Assembly (NCBI GenBank): GCA_947492995.1
Contig: CANLOU010000001.1
Coordinates: 186,001 to 250,000 of the forward strand
Direction: 5' to 3'
DNA length: 64,000 nt
DNA from: an uncultured Litoreibacter sp.
GTDB lineage: Bacteria > Pseudomonadota > Alphaproteobacteria > Rhodobacterales > Rhodobacteraceae
The position numbers and the translations under genes are program-made. Shown piece after piece: positions 18,687 to 27,224 of this stretch (the stretch's first letter is position 1; each line of letters opens with the position of its first letter). The notes under the pieces were generated by a model. It was not told where the DNA came from. It was given only the letters and a program-made list of their open reading frames with translations, and did not search any database.

Positions 18687-19070
18687 TCATGTCTTCCCCT
18701 GCTGCCACGCCAATGTCGCCCGCGCCGCGCGCACCAGCTTTACCACCCGCCACAGCGCGTAGAGATAAGGGAAAGCCATCATCGCACCAAACAGCCATTG
18801 CAGCGGCCACCAGGTGAAGGGCTCCGGCCCACCGTTGAGCAGTTGGTCCTCGAAACCGAAGATCAGCTCCCCGAAAACCACGATGATCACGGAGCCGATG
18901 CCGCTGAACACCCAGCCCACGACAATCAGCAACATCGCCGTCCCAAGACATTGCAGCACCCCGATTGCGATGGGGTGGATGGTCTTGGACCAGATCACCT
19001 CCGTCAGCAGCCGCGCGACGACGGTTTGCCCGACAAGCGAGACCAGCGTCATGACGAAGAGCACGCTCAT
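18687..19070 (-). CDS. Membrane protein, 127 aa
   Basis: Three likely helices (about residues 2-22, 42-66 and 87-110). The start MSVLFVMTLVSLVGQ overlaps the stop of the preceding gene by 4 bp (ATGA), which fixes it; the much longer open frame upstream is out of keeping with the overlapping genes. The C-terminal tail is basic (KLVRAARATLAWQQGKT). Not recognised; third of three coupled membrane protein genes. Confidence 0.7.
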   Translation of the reverse strand: MSVLFVMTLVSLVGQTVVARLLTEVIWSKTIHPIAIGVLQCLGTAMLLIVVGWVFSGIGSVIIVVFGELIFGFEDQLLNGGPEPFTWWPLQWLFGAMMAFPYLYALWRVVKLVRAARATLAWQQGKT

Positions 19071-19390
19071 CCCGCCCGGTCCTGCTTCCTGATCTTCATC
19101 GCCCGCCAGATATAGGCGATCACCATCAGCGGGAACCAGATCAGCGCGGTGATCCATGACCAGTACCACGCCCATGAGCCAAGGGCCGACAGCCCGCCAG
19201 ACATCTCCATGAAGGCGCCGACCCAGACCATGTGGAACATGAAAATCGGGGCCGCGGCGGTCATCAGCGCGATGCCAATATCCGTGGCAAATTCCGAAGG
19301 GCTGAGCGCCGGCCGCGCCGCCCGCCAATAGCCGGAATAGGCCCCCCACGCGGCGGGGATGATCCACACGATGATGAACAAAGCGGCCAT
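19067..19390 (-). CDS. Membrane protein, 107 aa
   Basis: Three hydrophobic segments: residues 2-20, 38-62 (GIALMTAAAPIFMFHMVWVG) and 75-95, then a basic end KIRKQDRAG. It starts directly at the stop of the 203-aa gene and overlaps the following gene. Not recognised. Confidence 0.7.
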   Translation of the reverse strand: MAALFIIVWIIPAAWGAYSGYWRAARPALSPSEFATDIGIALMTAAAPIFMFHMVWVGAFMEMSGGLSALGSWAWYWSWITALIWFPLMVIAYIWRAMKIRKQDRAG

Positions 19391-20002
19391 TTATGCGCGC
19401 GTCCTTCGGGTGATAAGGGCGACCGTGAGCGCGCCGATGCCTGCCCCCAGCAGCGCCCAGCCCATCAGTTGGACCAGCGCCGTTTCGCCTTTGACGGCGG
19501 AGCCACCGACGAAGAGCACCAGCACGAGGATATGGATGATCGCGCGTTGCACGGTGACCCAGGTTTTTTGCGCGCCCGTTAATCCGATCGCAACATCTAC
19601 GCCCCACCATATGAGGATCAGCATGCCCGGCCAAAAGGCGGACACCCGGGTGGAGCTGCTCATGGCGGCAAAGTCGCCTTCAAAGAACCAAAAGGCGGAC
19701 ACGATGAGGTGGATGATGTAGGCGGCATAACTAACGGACCAAAAGGCCAGCCAGCTTTGGGTGTGGGTTTTGAACCAGACGAAGATATAGGCTGGGATCA
19801 TGAGTAGGAGCGCGGCCCATGCGGTGAAGGCGGAGGCGTAGAGCGCGAATTCCTTGCCCACCGCGTCAGGCGTGTTGCTGTCTGGCGGCGTGATCGACAG
19901 CAAGTCGGAGGATTGGGTCAGATACGCCGCACCGAATGCGCAGGCAACAAACAGAACTGCCGCGAGGATGGCAGTGCGTAAAGGGTTCCAAGTGCCGCTC
20001 AT
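19391..20002 (-). CDS. Membrane protein, 203 aa
   Basis: Five or six helices: residues about 11-28, 58-78, 85-108, 122-140, 147-165 and 175-195. A periplasmic loop (SSDLLSITPPDSNTPDAVGK) follows the first. Not recognised. It begins the coupled membrane-protein triplet and lies directly after the interrupting lower-GC gene, so it was probably once joined to the AAA+ gene upstream. The ribosome binding site is weak. Confidence 0.7.
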   Translation of the reverse strand: MSGTWNPLRTAILAAVLFVACAFGAAYLTQSSDLLSITPPDSNTPDAVGKEFALYASAFTAWAALLLMIPAYIFVWFKTHTQSWLAFWSVSYAAYIIHLIVSAFWFFEGDFAAMSSSTRVSAFWPGMLILIWWGVDVAIGLTGAQKTWVTVQRAIIHILVLVLFVGGSAVKGETALVQLMGWALLGAGIGALTVALITRRTRA

Positions 20003-20028
20003 TCGGACTTATATCGCGGGGTCTGTGC

Positions 20029-20050
20029 CTAGAGCCAGTGGCGGGATAAG
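20029..20050. repeat. Short dispersed repeat, copy 2 (CTAGAGCC type)
   Basis: CTAGAGCCAGTGGCGGGATA matches the stretch at 2864-2886 in 19 of 22 positions. It lies 27 bp upstream of the 203-aa membrane protein start, at the edge of the lower-GC insert. Confidence 0.3.
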
Positions 20051-20184
20051 ACTTTTTTGCAATCGGAGCTGGCTGTTGCAGCTGGGCAGGAGTTTTGCCG
20101 CGTGCAAATGGCAGATTTGAGCCCAACGATCCAAATTTTCTTGCGGGCCGACGAATGGCAGCAAACTCCGAGCGGTCTTTGGAG

Positions 20185-20883
20185 CTACGCTGCCGTATTC
20201 TTAGTTGCTTCTAAGCGGTCGTCATTCTCAACGATCCAATTTTCCAGAGTCTCAATCTGGCTGGTCCATACATCGTCGTATTCGTGCCGGAAGGTCTCCA
20301 TACATAGCTCAATTGAGCCAAGATATGAGCCGCCGTAAGTCTCCATCCAACGGTTTGAGAAGAATGTTTCATATTCGCCATAGTCAAACTTTGAATAACC
20401 GGCCAACAATCCTTCATAATTTGGATGGGAACTTTCTGATAGAGTGCCATATAGCTTTTCGAGGCCAGGATAACGCTTGTCGCATTTCTGCAGGATCGTG
20501 ATGATGTTGAGGGATCGGTGATGGGTCGAGCCGTCGCGCGATCCAAGTAGAAGGATGCTAGTCTTCGTTCCGAACTCGTGAAAGTCGAGTTCGCCGTCGG
20601 CGACTTTTTGCATGAGTTGATTTAGATAAATTAGCGTAGCTAGCGTCTCGAATCCGCTTCGCAATAGGATGCGTGCGCCAAGCCCGTGATCCTGCTGATG
20701 TAGCGCATGCGACTGAGTGAGAAGATCCGTCACGCGCCAAAATGCGGCCTCGCGCAACAGCCAACAACGAAAAGGAGACTTCCATTTGTAGACGACCGGG
20801 TCTCGCGAAATTAGACCTGCTACTGGAATGCTCTGCACCAGAGATGCACGCCAATTCAAGAGGTTCTGCGCAATAGCGTCCAT
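20185..20883 (-). CDS. Hypothetical protein, 232 aa, DUF5677-like layout
   Basis: A soluble helical protein. LGARILLRSGFETLATLIYL in the first half and LYGTLSESSHPNYEG in the second recall the DUF5677 group, in which a helical repeat ends in a SExxHP-type motif; this is a resemblance by eye. Its DNA is clearly lower in GC than that of its neighbours and codon use is more relaxed, which suggests transfer. It interrupts the one-strand cluster between the AAA+ gene and the membrane triplet. No partner gene such as a toxin or antitoxin is seen beside it. Confidence 0.65.
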   Translation of the reverse strand: MDAIAQNLLNWRASLVQSIPVAGLISRDPVVYKWKSPFRCWLLREAAFWRVTDLLTQSHALHQQDHGLGARILLRSGFETLATLIYLNQLMQKVADGELDFHEFGTKTSILLLGSRDGSTHHRSLNIITILQKCDKRYPGLEKLYGTLSESSHPNYEGLLAGYSKFDYGEYETFFSNRWMETYGGSYLGSIELCMETFRHEYDDVWTSQIETLENWIVENDDRLEATKNTAA

Positions 20884-21245
20884 ATGATAATCCTATCTGT
20901 TTTGTGGGAGTTGGAAACGTCCACAATTCAGCCAATGTGCGTATTTACGGCATTTCTGCGCGAAAGTTGGATCGGCGTCCGTCGAACAATCCCCATACGC
21001 CGACATTGGCGCAGTTGCAGCGGAAGTCGGCTCCGGTCCACATAACCGCCATTCATTGAAGACCTGCCCGGTTAACAGGCCGAAGGCCCCGGGCATCGCC
21101 AGACCGCCCGGCAGGGCTGGCGATTTGGAGAGGCTGGCCGCGCCGAAAATGTGGAAGATGACTTTGCCGCCATAAAGTGCCGTTGAATTGGCGTTAGATC
21201 GCCACCCCGCGGTCTGGCGATGCCCTTCGAAATGGCTGTTCCGCC
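20884..21245. other. Gene-free stretch with inverted repeat, upstream side of the insert
   Basis: 362 bp without a convincing gene. A 67-codon frame on the minus strand (20893-21096) is rich in Cys and Pro, has no ribosome binding site and starts inside a repeat arm, so I leave it out. The stretch holds the 17-bp inverted repeat described separately. Together with the gene at 20185 it forms a 1.2-kb interruption of the cluster. Confidence 0.5.
21091..21225. repeat. 17-bp perfect inverted repeat spanning 135 bp
   Basis: GGGCATCGCCAGACCGC at 21091-21107 is repeated in inverse at 21209-21225. A third partial copy of the TGGCGAT part lies inside (21118 onward). It is next to the end of the AAA+ gene (stop at 21246) and could be the end of a small mobile element or a hairpin at the 3' end of the AAA+ transcript. 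Confidence 0.75.
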
Positions 21246-23177
21246 CTAGCCCTTACTCTCCAGATACCGCCGCTTCGCCTGTTCCGTCAGGCCGTATTCT
21301 CGCACCATGTTGGCAATGGCGACCTCGTCGCTCTTATCGGCGTAGCGGAATTCGCTATCCGCGTAGCGGTTGATTTCTTGAATGACCATCTCGACCGTGA
21401 TGGGCTGGCGCAGCTCTTTAATCATGCCCAGCTTGGTGTCGTAATCCTTGAACAGGAACAGGTCGGGTTCTTCCATCCACTCATCCGGCAGCTCGAAGTC
21501 CATCGCGCGGACTTTCACCGCGTCGGTGATGTTCTTGATGGCGCGGCCGGTGAAGCGGTGGTCGGCCTCCTGGATGCCTTTGAGGTAGGTGCCCAGCTTG
21601 TTGATCGTGTCCAGATCGCCGATCTCGGAGGAGACCTTGTCGAAGACTTTCAGCAGGCCTTCCTCATGCGGCTTGGCGTGGCTGTCGAAACTCGCGGCGA
21701 CGGCCTTCTTGATTTCCTGCGCCGCGAAAGGTTCGAAATCGCCTAGCGGGATGTCGTGGTTTTTGCCCATCAGCAGGTTGAGGATGTCGACATAGTCGTC
21801 GCGGGTTTGCGGGCCGTCGACCAGGAAACGCGCGCCTGCGCGTTGGCGCAGCGCATCGTCCACGTTTTCGGGGTAGTTGGAGAACATCCCAAACGTGCAG
21901 TTGCCGCGCACCACGGTGTTGGCGCCGGCGAAGCTTTCCATCAGCACGGCGGTGATTTCGAGTTGCCCCGCGCTGGATTGGCGGTCGCCGCGTTTGCCTG
22001 CCAGCTGGTCAATGTCGTCGATTGTGCCGAAGCCGATGACGTTCGGGTCGATGACATTGTTGATGAAGGCCTTGGCGTTTTGGCCGGATTTGCCTTGGTA
22101 GCTGTCGATGTTGTCGGTGGACAGGTTTTGGTAGCGGAACGGGTAGCCCGCCGTTTCGCAATAGCCCGACATCAGCCCCGCCATCATCTGGATCAGCGTG
22201 GTTTTACCCGTACCCGGCGCGCCGTCGCCCATGAAGGTGAAGATGAAGCCGCCAAGGTCGGCGAAGGGGTTCAGCTTGCGCTCAAAATCATAGGCCATGA
22301 CCATTTTGGCCAGCTTCATGGACTGATATTTGGCGATGTGGTTGCCGACGACCTCGTTGGGTTTTTTGAAGGTCATGGTCAGCTTCGACCCCTTGGCCGC
22401 GCGGGCGGGGGTGAAGCCGTTGATGGTCAGATCATCCGCCTCCACGCGGTAGGAGACCTGGTTGAACGGCTCCAGACGGGGGGTGTTGGCGGCGCGCAGG
22501 CTCGCCTTTTCCATCAGCTGTTCGGTGAAAGCGAGCAGCGTGGCGACGGTCTTGGCGTCGGCGTCGGCAAAAAGGGCAAGGTCCTGGTCCAGCTCCCACA
22601 GCGCGCCGTGCAACGCGAGCTGGGCGTTGTCGGTCAACACCTCCTCGACGCCGCCAATCTCGACGGTGGTTTCCGTGGCGGAGGAGGACAGAAGGTAGGA
22701 CGCGGCGTTGGCGAAGGAAAACAAAACCGCCAGCGCTTCGGCGGCCAAGAGGTCGGTGAACTCGGCCTTTTTTCCGTCGGACAGGCGCCCCTCAAGGTTC
22801 TCGCGCTTCAGCTCGGCCAGGCCGGTGGCGTCTGAGAACTGATCGCCAACGGTCAGCCCGATGGCCAAGGCACGGCGTAAAGCCTGCAGCGTGGTGGCTT
22901 GCAAGGCGGAAGGCAGCGCGTCGTCGCCGACACCTTCGATGCGTTCGATCAAGCGCACGCCTTCGGGGCGGGCGGTCGACCGTGTCACCAGACCCGGCGT
23001 GGTGGACCGAAACCTGCGGCGCGTGCCGATGCCGCTTGAGCGTTCTGCGGTAGGCGCCTCCTTGGCCTTCGCGATGCGCGGCGTGTGATCGACGCCTTCC
23101 AGCATGGCCGTGGCGGCGGCGTAATGCGCGCGGATGTCGTCTTCTTTCAATTCCATGAAATCGGCTGATTGGCTCAT
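21246..23177 (-). CDS. AAA+ ATPase, 643 aa
   Basis: Residues 1-300 are a family-specific region, with an Arg-rich stretch (SSGIGTRRRFRSTTPG) and an acidic helical part. The AAA+ core spans about 300-500: Walker A GDGAPGTGKTT (317-327), Walker B GFGTIDDID (382-390), a sensor asparagine in FGMFSNYPENVDD, and arginine-finger candidates in ALRQRAGARF. A helical C-terminal lid follows. The family is not one I can name; it is not a sigma-54 activator or a protease. It starts behind GAGGG and lies between an unknown 376-aa gene and the membrane triplet. It probably powers whatever this cluster assembles or remodels. Confidence 0.85.
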   Translation of the reverse strand: MSQSADFMELKEDDIRAHYAAATAMLEGVDHTPRIAKAKEAPTAERSSGIGTRRRFRSTTPGLVTRSTARPEGVRLIERIEGVGDDALPSALQATTLQALRRALAIGLTVGDQFSDATGLAELKRENLEGRLSDGKKAEFTDLLAAEALAVLFSFANAASYLLSSSATETTVEIGGVEEVLTDNAQLALHGALWELDQDLALFADADAKTVATLLAFTEQLMEKASLRAANTPRLEPFNQVSYRVEADDLTINGFTPARAAKGSKLTMTFKKPNEVVGNHIAKYQSMKLAKMVMAYDFERKLNPFADLGGFIFTFMGDGAPGTGKTTLIQMMAGLMSGYCETAGYPFRYQNLSTDNIDSYQGKSGQNAKAFINNVIDPNVIGFGTIDDIDQLAGKRGDRQSSAGQLEITAVLMESFAGANTVVRGNCTFGMFSNYPENVDDALRQRAGARFLVDGPQTRDDYVDILNLLMGKNHDIPLGDFEPFAAQEIKKAVAASFDSHAKPHEEGLLKVFDKVSSEIGDLDTINKLGTYLKGIQEADHRFTGRAIKNITDAVKVRAMDFELPDEWMEEPDLFLFKDYDTKLGMIKELRQPITVEMVIQEINRYADSEFRYADKSDEVAIANMVREYGLTEQAKRRYLESKG

Positions 23178-23184
23178 GTTACCC

Positions 23185-23218
23185 TCATCATTGTTCTAAA
23201 AATATCCGCGCCGCAGGC
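23185..23218 (+). repeat. Dispersed intergenic repeat, copy 2
   Basis: TCATCATTGTTCTAAAAATA followed by TCCGCGCCGCAGGC. It fills the 48-bp gap between the 376-aa gene and the AAA+ gene and ends against the GAGGG ribosome binding site of the latter. Confidence 0.6.
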
Positions 23219-23225
23219 ACAAAAT

Positions 23226-24356
23226 CTATCGGTAGCTCACCACGCGACCTGCCGGGCTGACGACAAATTTGCGAATGCTGGCAAACCCCGCCGGGTTTTT
23301 CTCGGCCAAGACCTGATAGGGCCGCGTCGGCATGATGACCGATCGCTCGGTCGAGGTTGCGCCCGTTTCGGCACCGCGCCCGGCGAAGGGGTCCAGCTTG
23401 AAGATTTCGCGCTCAACTGAACTGAACCAGCCCTTTTTCTCCATCTCCACGCGCTCGGATTCAAGCGTTTCAACGGTCCACGCCAATGTCCAGTCTTCGC
23501 CGACCGGGCCTTGCGCCTCGGCCAGCACATCGCGGATCGGGCCGGATTGCTGGGTGAAGGCGTGGGAATACATCGGGCCCACATGGATGCGGCGCAGCCT
23601 TTTGGGGTGCAGGTCGTCGAAGTCGCGGTCAAACCCTTGCGCGATGGTCAACAGCTTCAACCCGTTCGACGCTTGCGCGGTCAGATGCGCCTGCGCTTCG
23701 GGCCAGCGGCGGGCGTCTTTGGGCAGGGCCACATCGCCCGTATCTTCGATGTCCATCAGATAGATCGTCGGCACATTTTGGCGGCTGTCATAGACCGCCC
23801 AATGCAGCAGATAGGTGCGGCGTTCGTCGCGGTTGCCGGTCCAGATGGCTTGCGCATCGTTGGTGGCCCAGAACAGGCCGCGCTTGGCCAAAGCCTCGTA
23901 ATACATGCGCTGCGACAGCGCGAATTGCAGCTTGGTGGGGATGGTCAGATCGCCCACGATCTGGCGCACCATTTCATCTTTCAACTGCTCAGGCGATCGC
24001 ATGCCGCCCAAATGCTTGTCGGCCTGCATGGCGTCATTGGCCATGGTCATCAGCTCGGCAAAGACGGGGAACCCGCTGTCATGCTTGTCGATGGTCAGCG
24101 AGCCGAAGAACTGCCCCGTGTCGCGCCCCGTCAGCAGGTATTTGTGGCTCAGCGCGCGAAAGGTGCGGGCAATGCGGGCGACATAATCCGAGATGATCTC
24201 TACATCGGTTTTGCTGAACGTGCGTTCAGTTTCCATCTCGGCAGCGACACCCGCCAGATGACCGGTGATGCGTTCGAACTTCGCAAAATAGCGCCGCGCC
24301 GCGAGATCGTCGGTCAGGCCGGTGTGGTCTAGGGTGAGGTCGATGTCTTCAGTCAT
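23226..24356 (-). CDS. Hypothetical protein, 376 aa, in AAA+ cluster
   Basis: A soluble protein with no signal or membrane helix. The first half is helical (RYFAKFERITGHLAGVAAEM; VARIARTFRALSHKYLL); the second half is mixed, with TYLLHWAVYDSRQNVPTIYL and a C-terminal KFVVSPAGRVVSYR. Not recognised. GGGAGGG precedes the start, which lies 8 bp inside the end of the small membrane protein gene, so the two are co-translated. It is likely a partner or substrate adaptor of the AAA+ protein; that is inference from position. Confidence 0.75.
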   Translation of the reverse strand: MTEDIDLTLDHTGLTDDLAARRYFAKFERITGHLAGVAAEMETERTFSKTDVEIISDYVARIARTFRALSHKYLLTGRDTGQFFGSLTIDKHDSGFPVFAELMTMANDAMQADKHLGGMRSPEQLKDEMVRQIVGDLTIPTKLQFALSQRMYYEALAKRGLFWATNDAQAIWTGNRDERRTYLLHWAVYDSRQNVPTIYLMDIEDTGDVALPKDARRWPEAQAHLTAQASNGLKLLTIAQGFDRDFDDLHPKRLRRIHVGPMYSHAFTQQSGPIRDVLAEAQGPVGEDWTLAWTVETLESERVEMEKKGWFSSVEREIFKLDPFAGRGAETGATSTERSVIMPTRPYQVLAEKNPAGFASIRKFVVSPAGRVVSYR

Positions 24357-24645
24357 GTATCCCTCCCCATTTATCTACCAAAAGAAATCTTCGCATCAAG
24401 AATAGTCCAAGGCCTTCTTTAAATTCAGGCCCTGCTTTTTTTTGAGTAGCTGAACGTCTCCAGCTCGCGAGACTTGGACGAAAGTAGAATGCCGTTGTCA
24501 CTGAAAAAAGCACCGCTCCGATCAGTACAATCGAAAACGTTGGCCAAGTGTCTTGCATCAACAAAACATGATAACCCGACCACAGGTAAACCAACGCCAA
24601 GAAGAGTAAGGTGCTCCTTACGAGCACCTTGATTGAACCGCGCAT
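24349..24645 (-). CDS. Small membrane protein, 98 aa
   Basis: Two helices (residues about 10-30, LLFLALVYLWSGYHVLL, and 36-56, FSIVLIGAVLFSVTTAFYF), then a basic C-terminal half. The ATG at 24643-24645 overlaps the TGA of the coiled-coil gene by one base. It links the coiled-coil gene to the 376-aa gene in one translated unit. Its DNA is somewhat lower in GC than its flanks. Not recognised. Confidence 0.7.
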   Translation of the reverse strand: MRGSIKVLVRSTLLFLALVYLWSGYHVLLMQDTWPTFSIVLIGAVLFSVTTAFYFRPSLASWRRSATQKKAGPEFKEGLGLFLMRRFLLVDKWGGIHD

Positions 24646-25721
24646 CAAGCCCCGTACAAGTTCTTGTCGTGCTTCTCGACGATCTTCTCGAAGCGGCGGG
24701 CGAAGCGTTCGTCGGCTTTGGCCTTCTGCTCCAATACCTTGCGGGCGAAGACCATTTGGTCTTCGTGGGCTTCCATCATTTCGGCCATGCGGGCGTTGGT
24801 GGCCGACCCAATCGCGGCCATGCCGGCTTGCGCTTCTTGGTCGGTTTTCACGCCGATTTCGTTGATCTGGTGCGCCACGTCCTGCTGCTGCGCGGTTTTC
24901 AACGACTTGGTCAGGGCGTCATACAAAACGACGCGCTGCTTGGTGTCGGTTTCCAGCTTGTTAATCAGCACCATCTGGGTGGCCGCCTGGTTTTGCAGAG
25001 AGTCGATCCAGGTTTTGCCCTTCTCGATATAGCGTTCCAGCGTTTGGCTTTTGGCGAGCTTGACCTGCTCCTCCTGCACCATCTCGTTGTATTTGTTGTT
25101 CATCTCGGCCAACTCGGTTTCCAGCTTGGTCCGCGCGGCGGCGTCCTGCTCGACGGAAATCTTGTTCTCCAGCTCGATCATTTTGGGGTCCATGCCAAGG
25201 ATGTTTGCGCGCAGGGTCTCCAGCTCGCCCACGGTCATTTCGCGCTCGTCCAGCGTCTCGGTCAGGTTGCCCTCGACCTTGACCTTTTGCTCTTCCAACA
25301 CGGCCAGCTGACCTTGCAGCAGCCCGACGATCTGGTCGGATTTCGAGATCAGGTCCTGCAGCTTGTCATCAATGGACGCGGTGCGCATGCGTTCCTGGCG
25401 CAGCGACTCCGACTTGCCCTTGGAAAAGATGCCCACGAAACTTTCCCAGCCCGTCTTGTCGCGCATGGCGGAGAAGTCTTCCGAGAAGCCGGAGGTCACA
25501 TCGTCCAGCCCCATAATCAGCTCGGCAATGTTGCCATTCATCATTTCGGTGTGCTGGTGGACTTCTTCCAGCGATGCGTTTTCGATGTCGATGGTGATAT
25601 CGTCGCCGGCTTTCAGCTTGGAGCGCGCGGTTTCAATGCGGCTCGTCAGTTCTGAAATTTTGGCCTGCGCCTCTTCTACCTGCGCCTGCGATTCCCGAAC
25701 CTGTGCGTCAAAATCGGCCAT
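24645..25721 (-). CDS. Coiled-coil protein, 358 aa (TelA/PspA-like in layout)
   Basis: Almost wholly helical and charged, with heptads from residue 5 to 45 (VRESQAQVEEAQAKISELTS) and again from about 130 to 245. A short central part with FSEDFSAMRDKTGWESFVG breaks the helix. The C-terminus is basic (RFARRFEKIVEKHDKNLYG). It lacks cysteines and any signal peptide. The layout recalls TelA-type toxic anion resistance proteins and the PspA/ESCRT-III-like membrane-binding proteins; I cannot assign it to either. It is the first gene of the unit, behind GAGGGACGG, and has a palindromic promoter site upstream. Confidence 0.75.
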   Translation of the reverse strand: MADFDAQVRESQAQVEEAQAKISELTSRIETARSKLKAGDDITIDIENASLEEVHQHTEMMNGNIAELIMGLDDVTSGFSEDFSAMRDKTGWESFVGIFSKGKSESLRQERMRTASIDDKLQDLISKSDQIVGLLQGQLAVLEEQKVKVEGNLTETLDEREMTVGELETLRANILGMDPKMIELENKISVEQDAAARTKLETELAEMNNKYNEMVQEEQVKLAKSQTLERYIEKGKTWIDSLQNQAATQMVLINKLETDTKQRVVLYDALTKSLKTAQQQDVAHQINEIGVKTDQEAQAGMAAIGSATNARMAEMMEAHEDQMVFARKVLEQKAKADERFARRFEKIVEKHDKNLYGA

Positions 25722-25751
25722 AAACTTCCGTCCCTCTGTCTAATGTTATTA

Positions 25752-25764
25752 CCTATTACATAGG
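25752..25764. promoter_or_regulatory. Palindrome in the promoter of the AAA+ cluster
   Basis: CCTAT-TAC-ATAGG lies 31-43 bp upstream of the coiled-coil gene start, in an AT-rich stretch. The related TCCTAT-N4-ATAGGA lies upstream of ffh at 43611-43626. It could be an operator or part of the promoter. Confidence 0.35.
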
Positions 25765-25820
25765 CATGAATTTGCGGTTTTTAAGAGTTTGCCACGTCAA
25801 AGCCCTGCAAACCATAGAAA

Positions 25821-25845
25821 AAAGGCCCCGCAACGGCGGGACCTT
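25821..25845 (-). terminator. Intrinsic terminator of the creatinase-like gene
   Basis: On the minus strand AAGGTCCCGCCGTTGCGGGG pairs with itself through GGTCCCGC and GCGGGGCC and is followed by six T residues, 23 bp after the stop at 25873. Confidence 0.8.
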
Positions 25846-25872
25846 AGCAATTTCGTGAAGCCACTGATTTCC

Positions 25873-27090
25873 TTAGCGAATGACGTTGAACGCGGGGCCA
25901 TAAGGGTAGCCGGTGACGTTGTCGTTTCCGTCCTCGGTGATGACCAGAATGTCGTGTTCGCGGTAGCCCCCCGCGCCGGGTTGGCCGTGCGGTATGGTGA
26001 GCATCGGCTCCATCGAAATGACGTGCCCAACCTGCAGCTCGGTGTCGATGTCTTCGCGCAGCTCCAGCCCGGCCTCCCGCCCATAGTAATGCGACAAGAC
26101 GCCAAAGCTGTGGCCATAGCCAAAGGACCGGTATTGCAGCAGGTCGCGCTCCTCGAAAAACGCGTTCACCCCGGCGGTGACCTGCGCGCAGGTGTTGCCC
26201 GCCTTGAGCAGGGAGATGCCCAGCTCATGCGCGCCGACATTGGCCTCCCAGATTTTGAGGGACGCGTCGTCGACCTCCCCCACGAACAAGGTGCGCTCCA
26301 ACGCGGTGTAGTAGCCCGAGATCATCGGGAAGGTGTTGAGCGACAGGATGTCGCCATGCTCCAGCCTGCGAGACGTCACCGGGTTATGCGCCCCGTCGGT
26401 GTTGAGGCCAGATTGGAACCACACCCACGTGTCGCGGTATTCAGCGTCGGGGAAGGACTTGGCGATTTCCAGCTCCATCGCGTCGCGGCCGGCCATGGCG
26501 ACATCAATCTCGCGGGTTCCCACCTTGATCGCGTCCTTGATGGCATAGCCGCCGACATCGGCAATGCGGGCACCTTGGCGGATCAGCGCAATCTCGGCGG
26601 GCGATTTCATCATCCGCTGCGTCATGCAGGCGGGGGCCACGTCGACCTTCTTGGAGGGCTTAAGCTCCGCCTCCAATTCGTCCGTCCGCGTCAGCGTAAG
26701 GTGGTCGCCCTCAAGTCCAATGACCTTGCCCTCGCCACAGATGGAACAGATGGCCTTCCAGTAATTGTTGCGGCTCCAATCGGTGTAGGTGATGTTGTCC
26801 CCATGCGTGCGCCGCCACGGCTGGCCCGCGTCGATGCCCGCAGAGATGGTGACATTTTCGGTGGCGGTGACCACCAGCGCGTAAGGCCGCCCGAAGGCAC
26901 AATAAAGAAACCCCGCGTAGTAGCTGACCGAATGCATCGAGGTCAGAACGCATGCGTCGATGCCGGCCTAGTCCATAATGGCGCGCAGCCCCTTGAGGCG
27001 GGCGTCATACTCGGCGGGGGCAAATTGCAAGGGCGCGCGGTCCCCGTTGTGGAAGCGCAGAAAATCTTGACGGGTGCTGAGATTGGTCAT
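25873..27090 (-). pseudogene. Creatinase-like M24 amidinohydrolase, broken by in-frame TAG at codon 41
   Basis: Reading from the ATG at 27088-27090 (behind GGAGGG), the frame runs MTNLSTRQDFLRFHNGDRAP to IMD, meets TAG at 26968-26970, and continues in the same frame as AGIDACVLTSMHSVSYYAG to the natural end at 25873. The full length of 405 codons equals that of creatinase, and MHSVSYYAGFLYCAFGRPY is typical of that family. Creatinase hydrolyses creatine to sarcosine and urea. All downstream codons are intact, so the lesion is a single substitution (for example GAG to TAG). An internal ATG at 26937 could restart translation but would lose 51 residues of the N-terminal domain. A sequencing error cannot be excluded. 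Confidence 0.85.
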
Positions 27091-27224
27091 GTGACCCTCC
27101 TAATCAAAGAAAGGTCCCGGCGTTCAGGACAGAGATATGTGCTGAGAGGCCGGACGCCATCCGACCTGCGCGCACTCTTGCCGATCCGGCGCGTTGTGGC
27201 AAGATGGCAGCGAAGGAGCTCGAT

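Noticed and set aside
18687-19634. 315-codon version of the 127-aa membrane protein
   Set aside because: The upstream part is antiparallel-frame text of two overlapping genes; the ATGA junction at 19067-19070 sets the real start.
20057-20130. Possible small gene or tRNA fragment after the 203-aa gene promoter
   Set aside because: No clover-leaf pairing and no frame with a binding site.
20893-21096. 67-codon minus-strand frame before the DUF5677-like gene
   Set aside because: No binding site, Cys-rich, begins in a repeat arm; more likely non-coding.
26947-26962. Fourth copy of the CGACGCAYGCGTCG palindrome
   Set aside because: Only ACGCATGCGTCG matches and it lies in the creatinase coding frame; probably coincidence.
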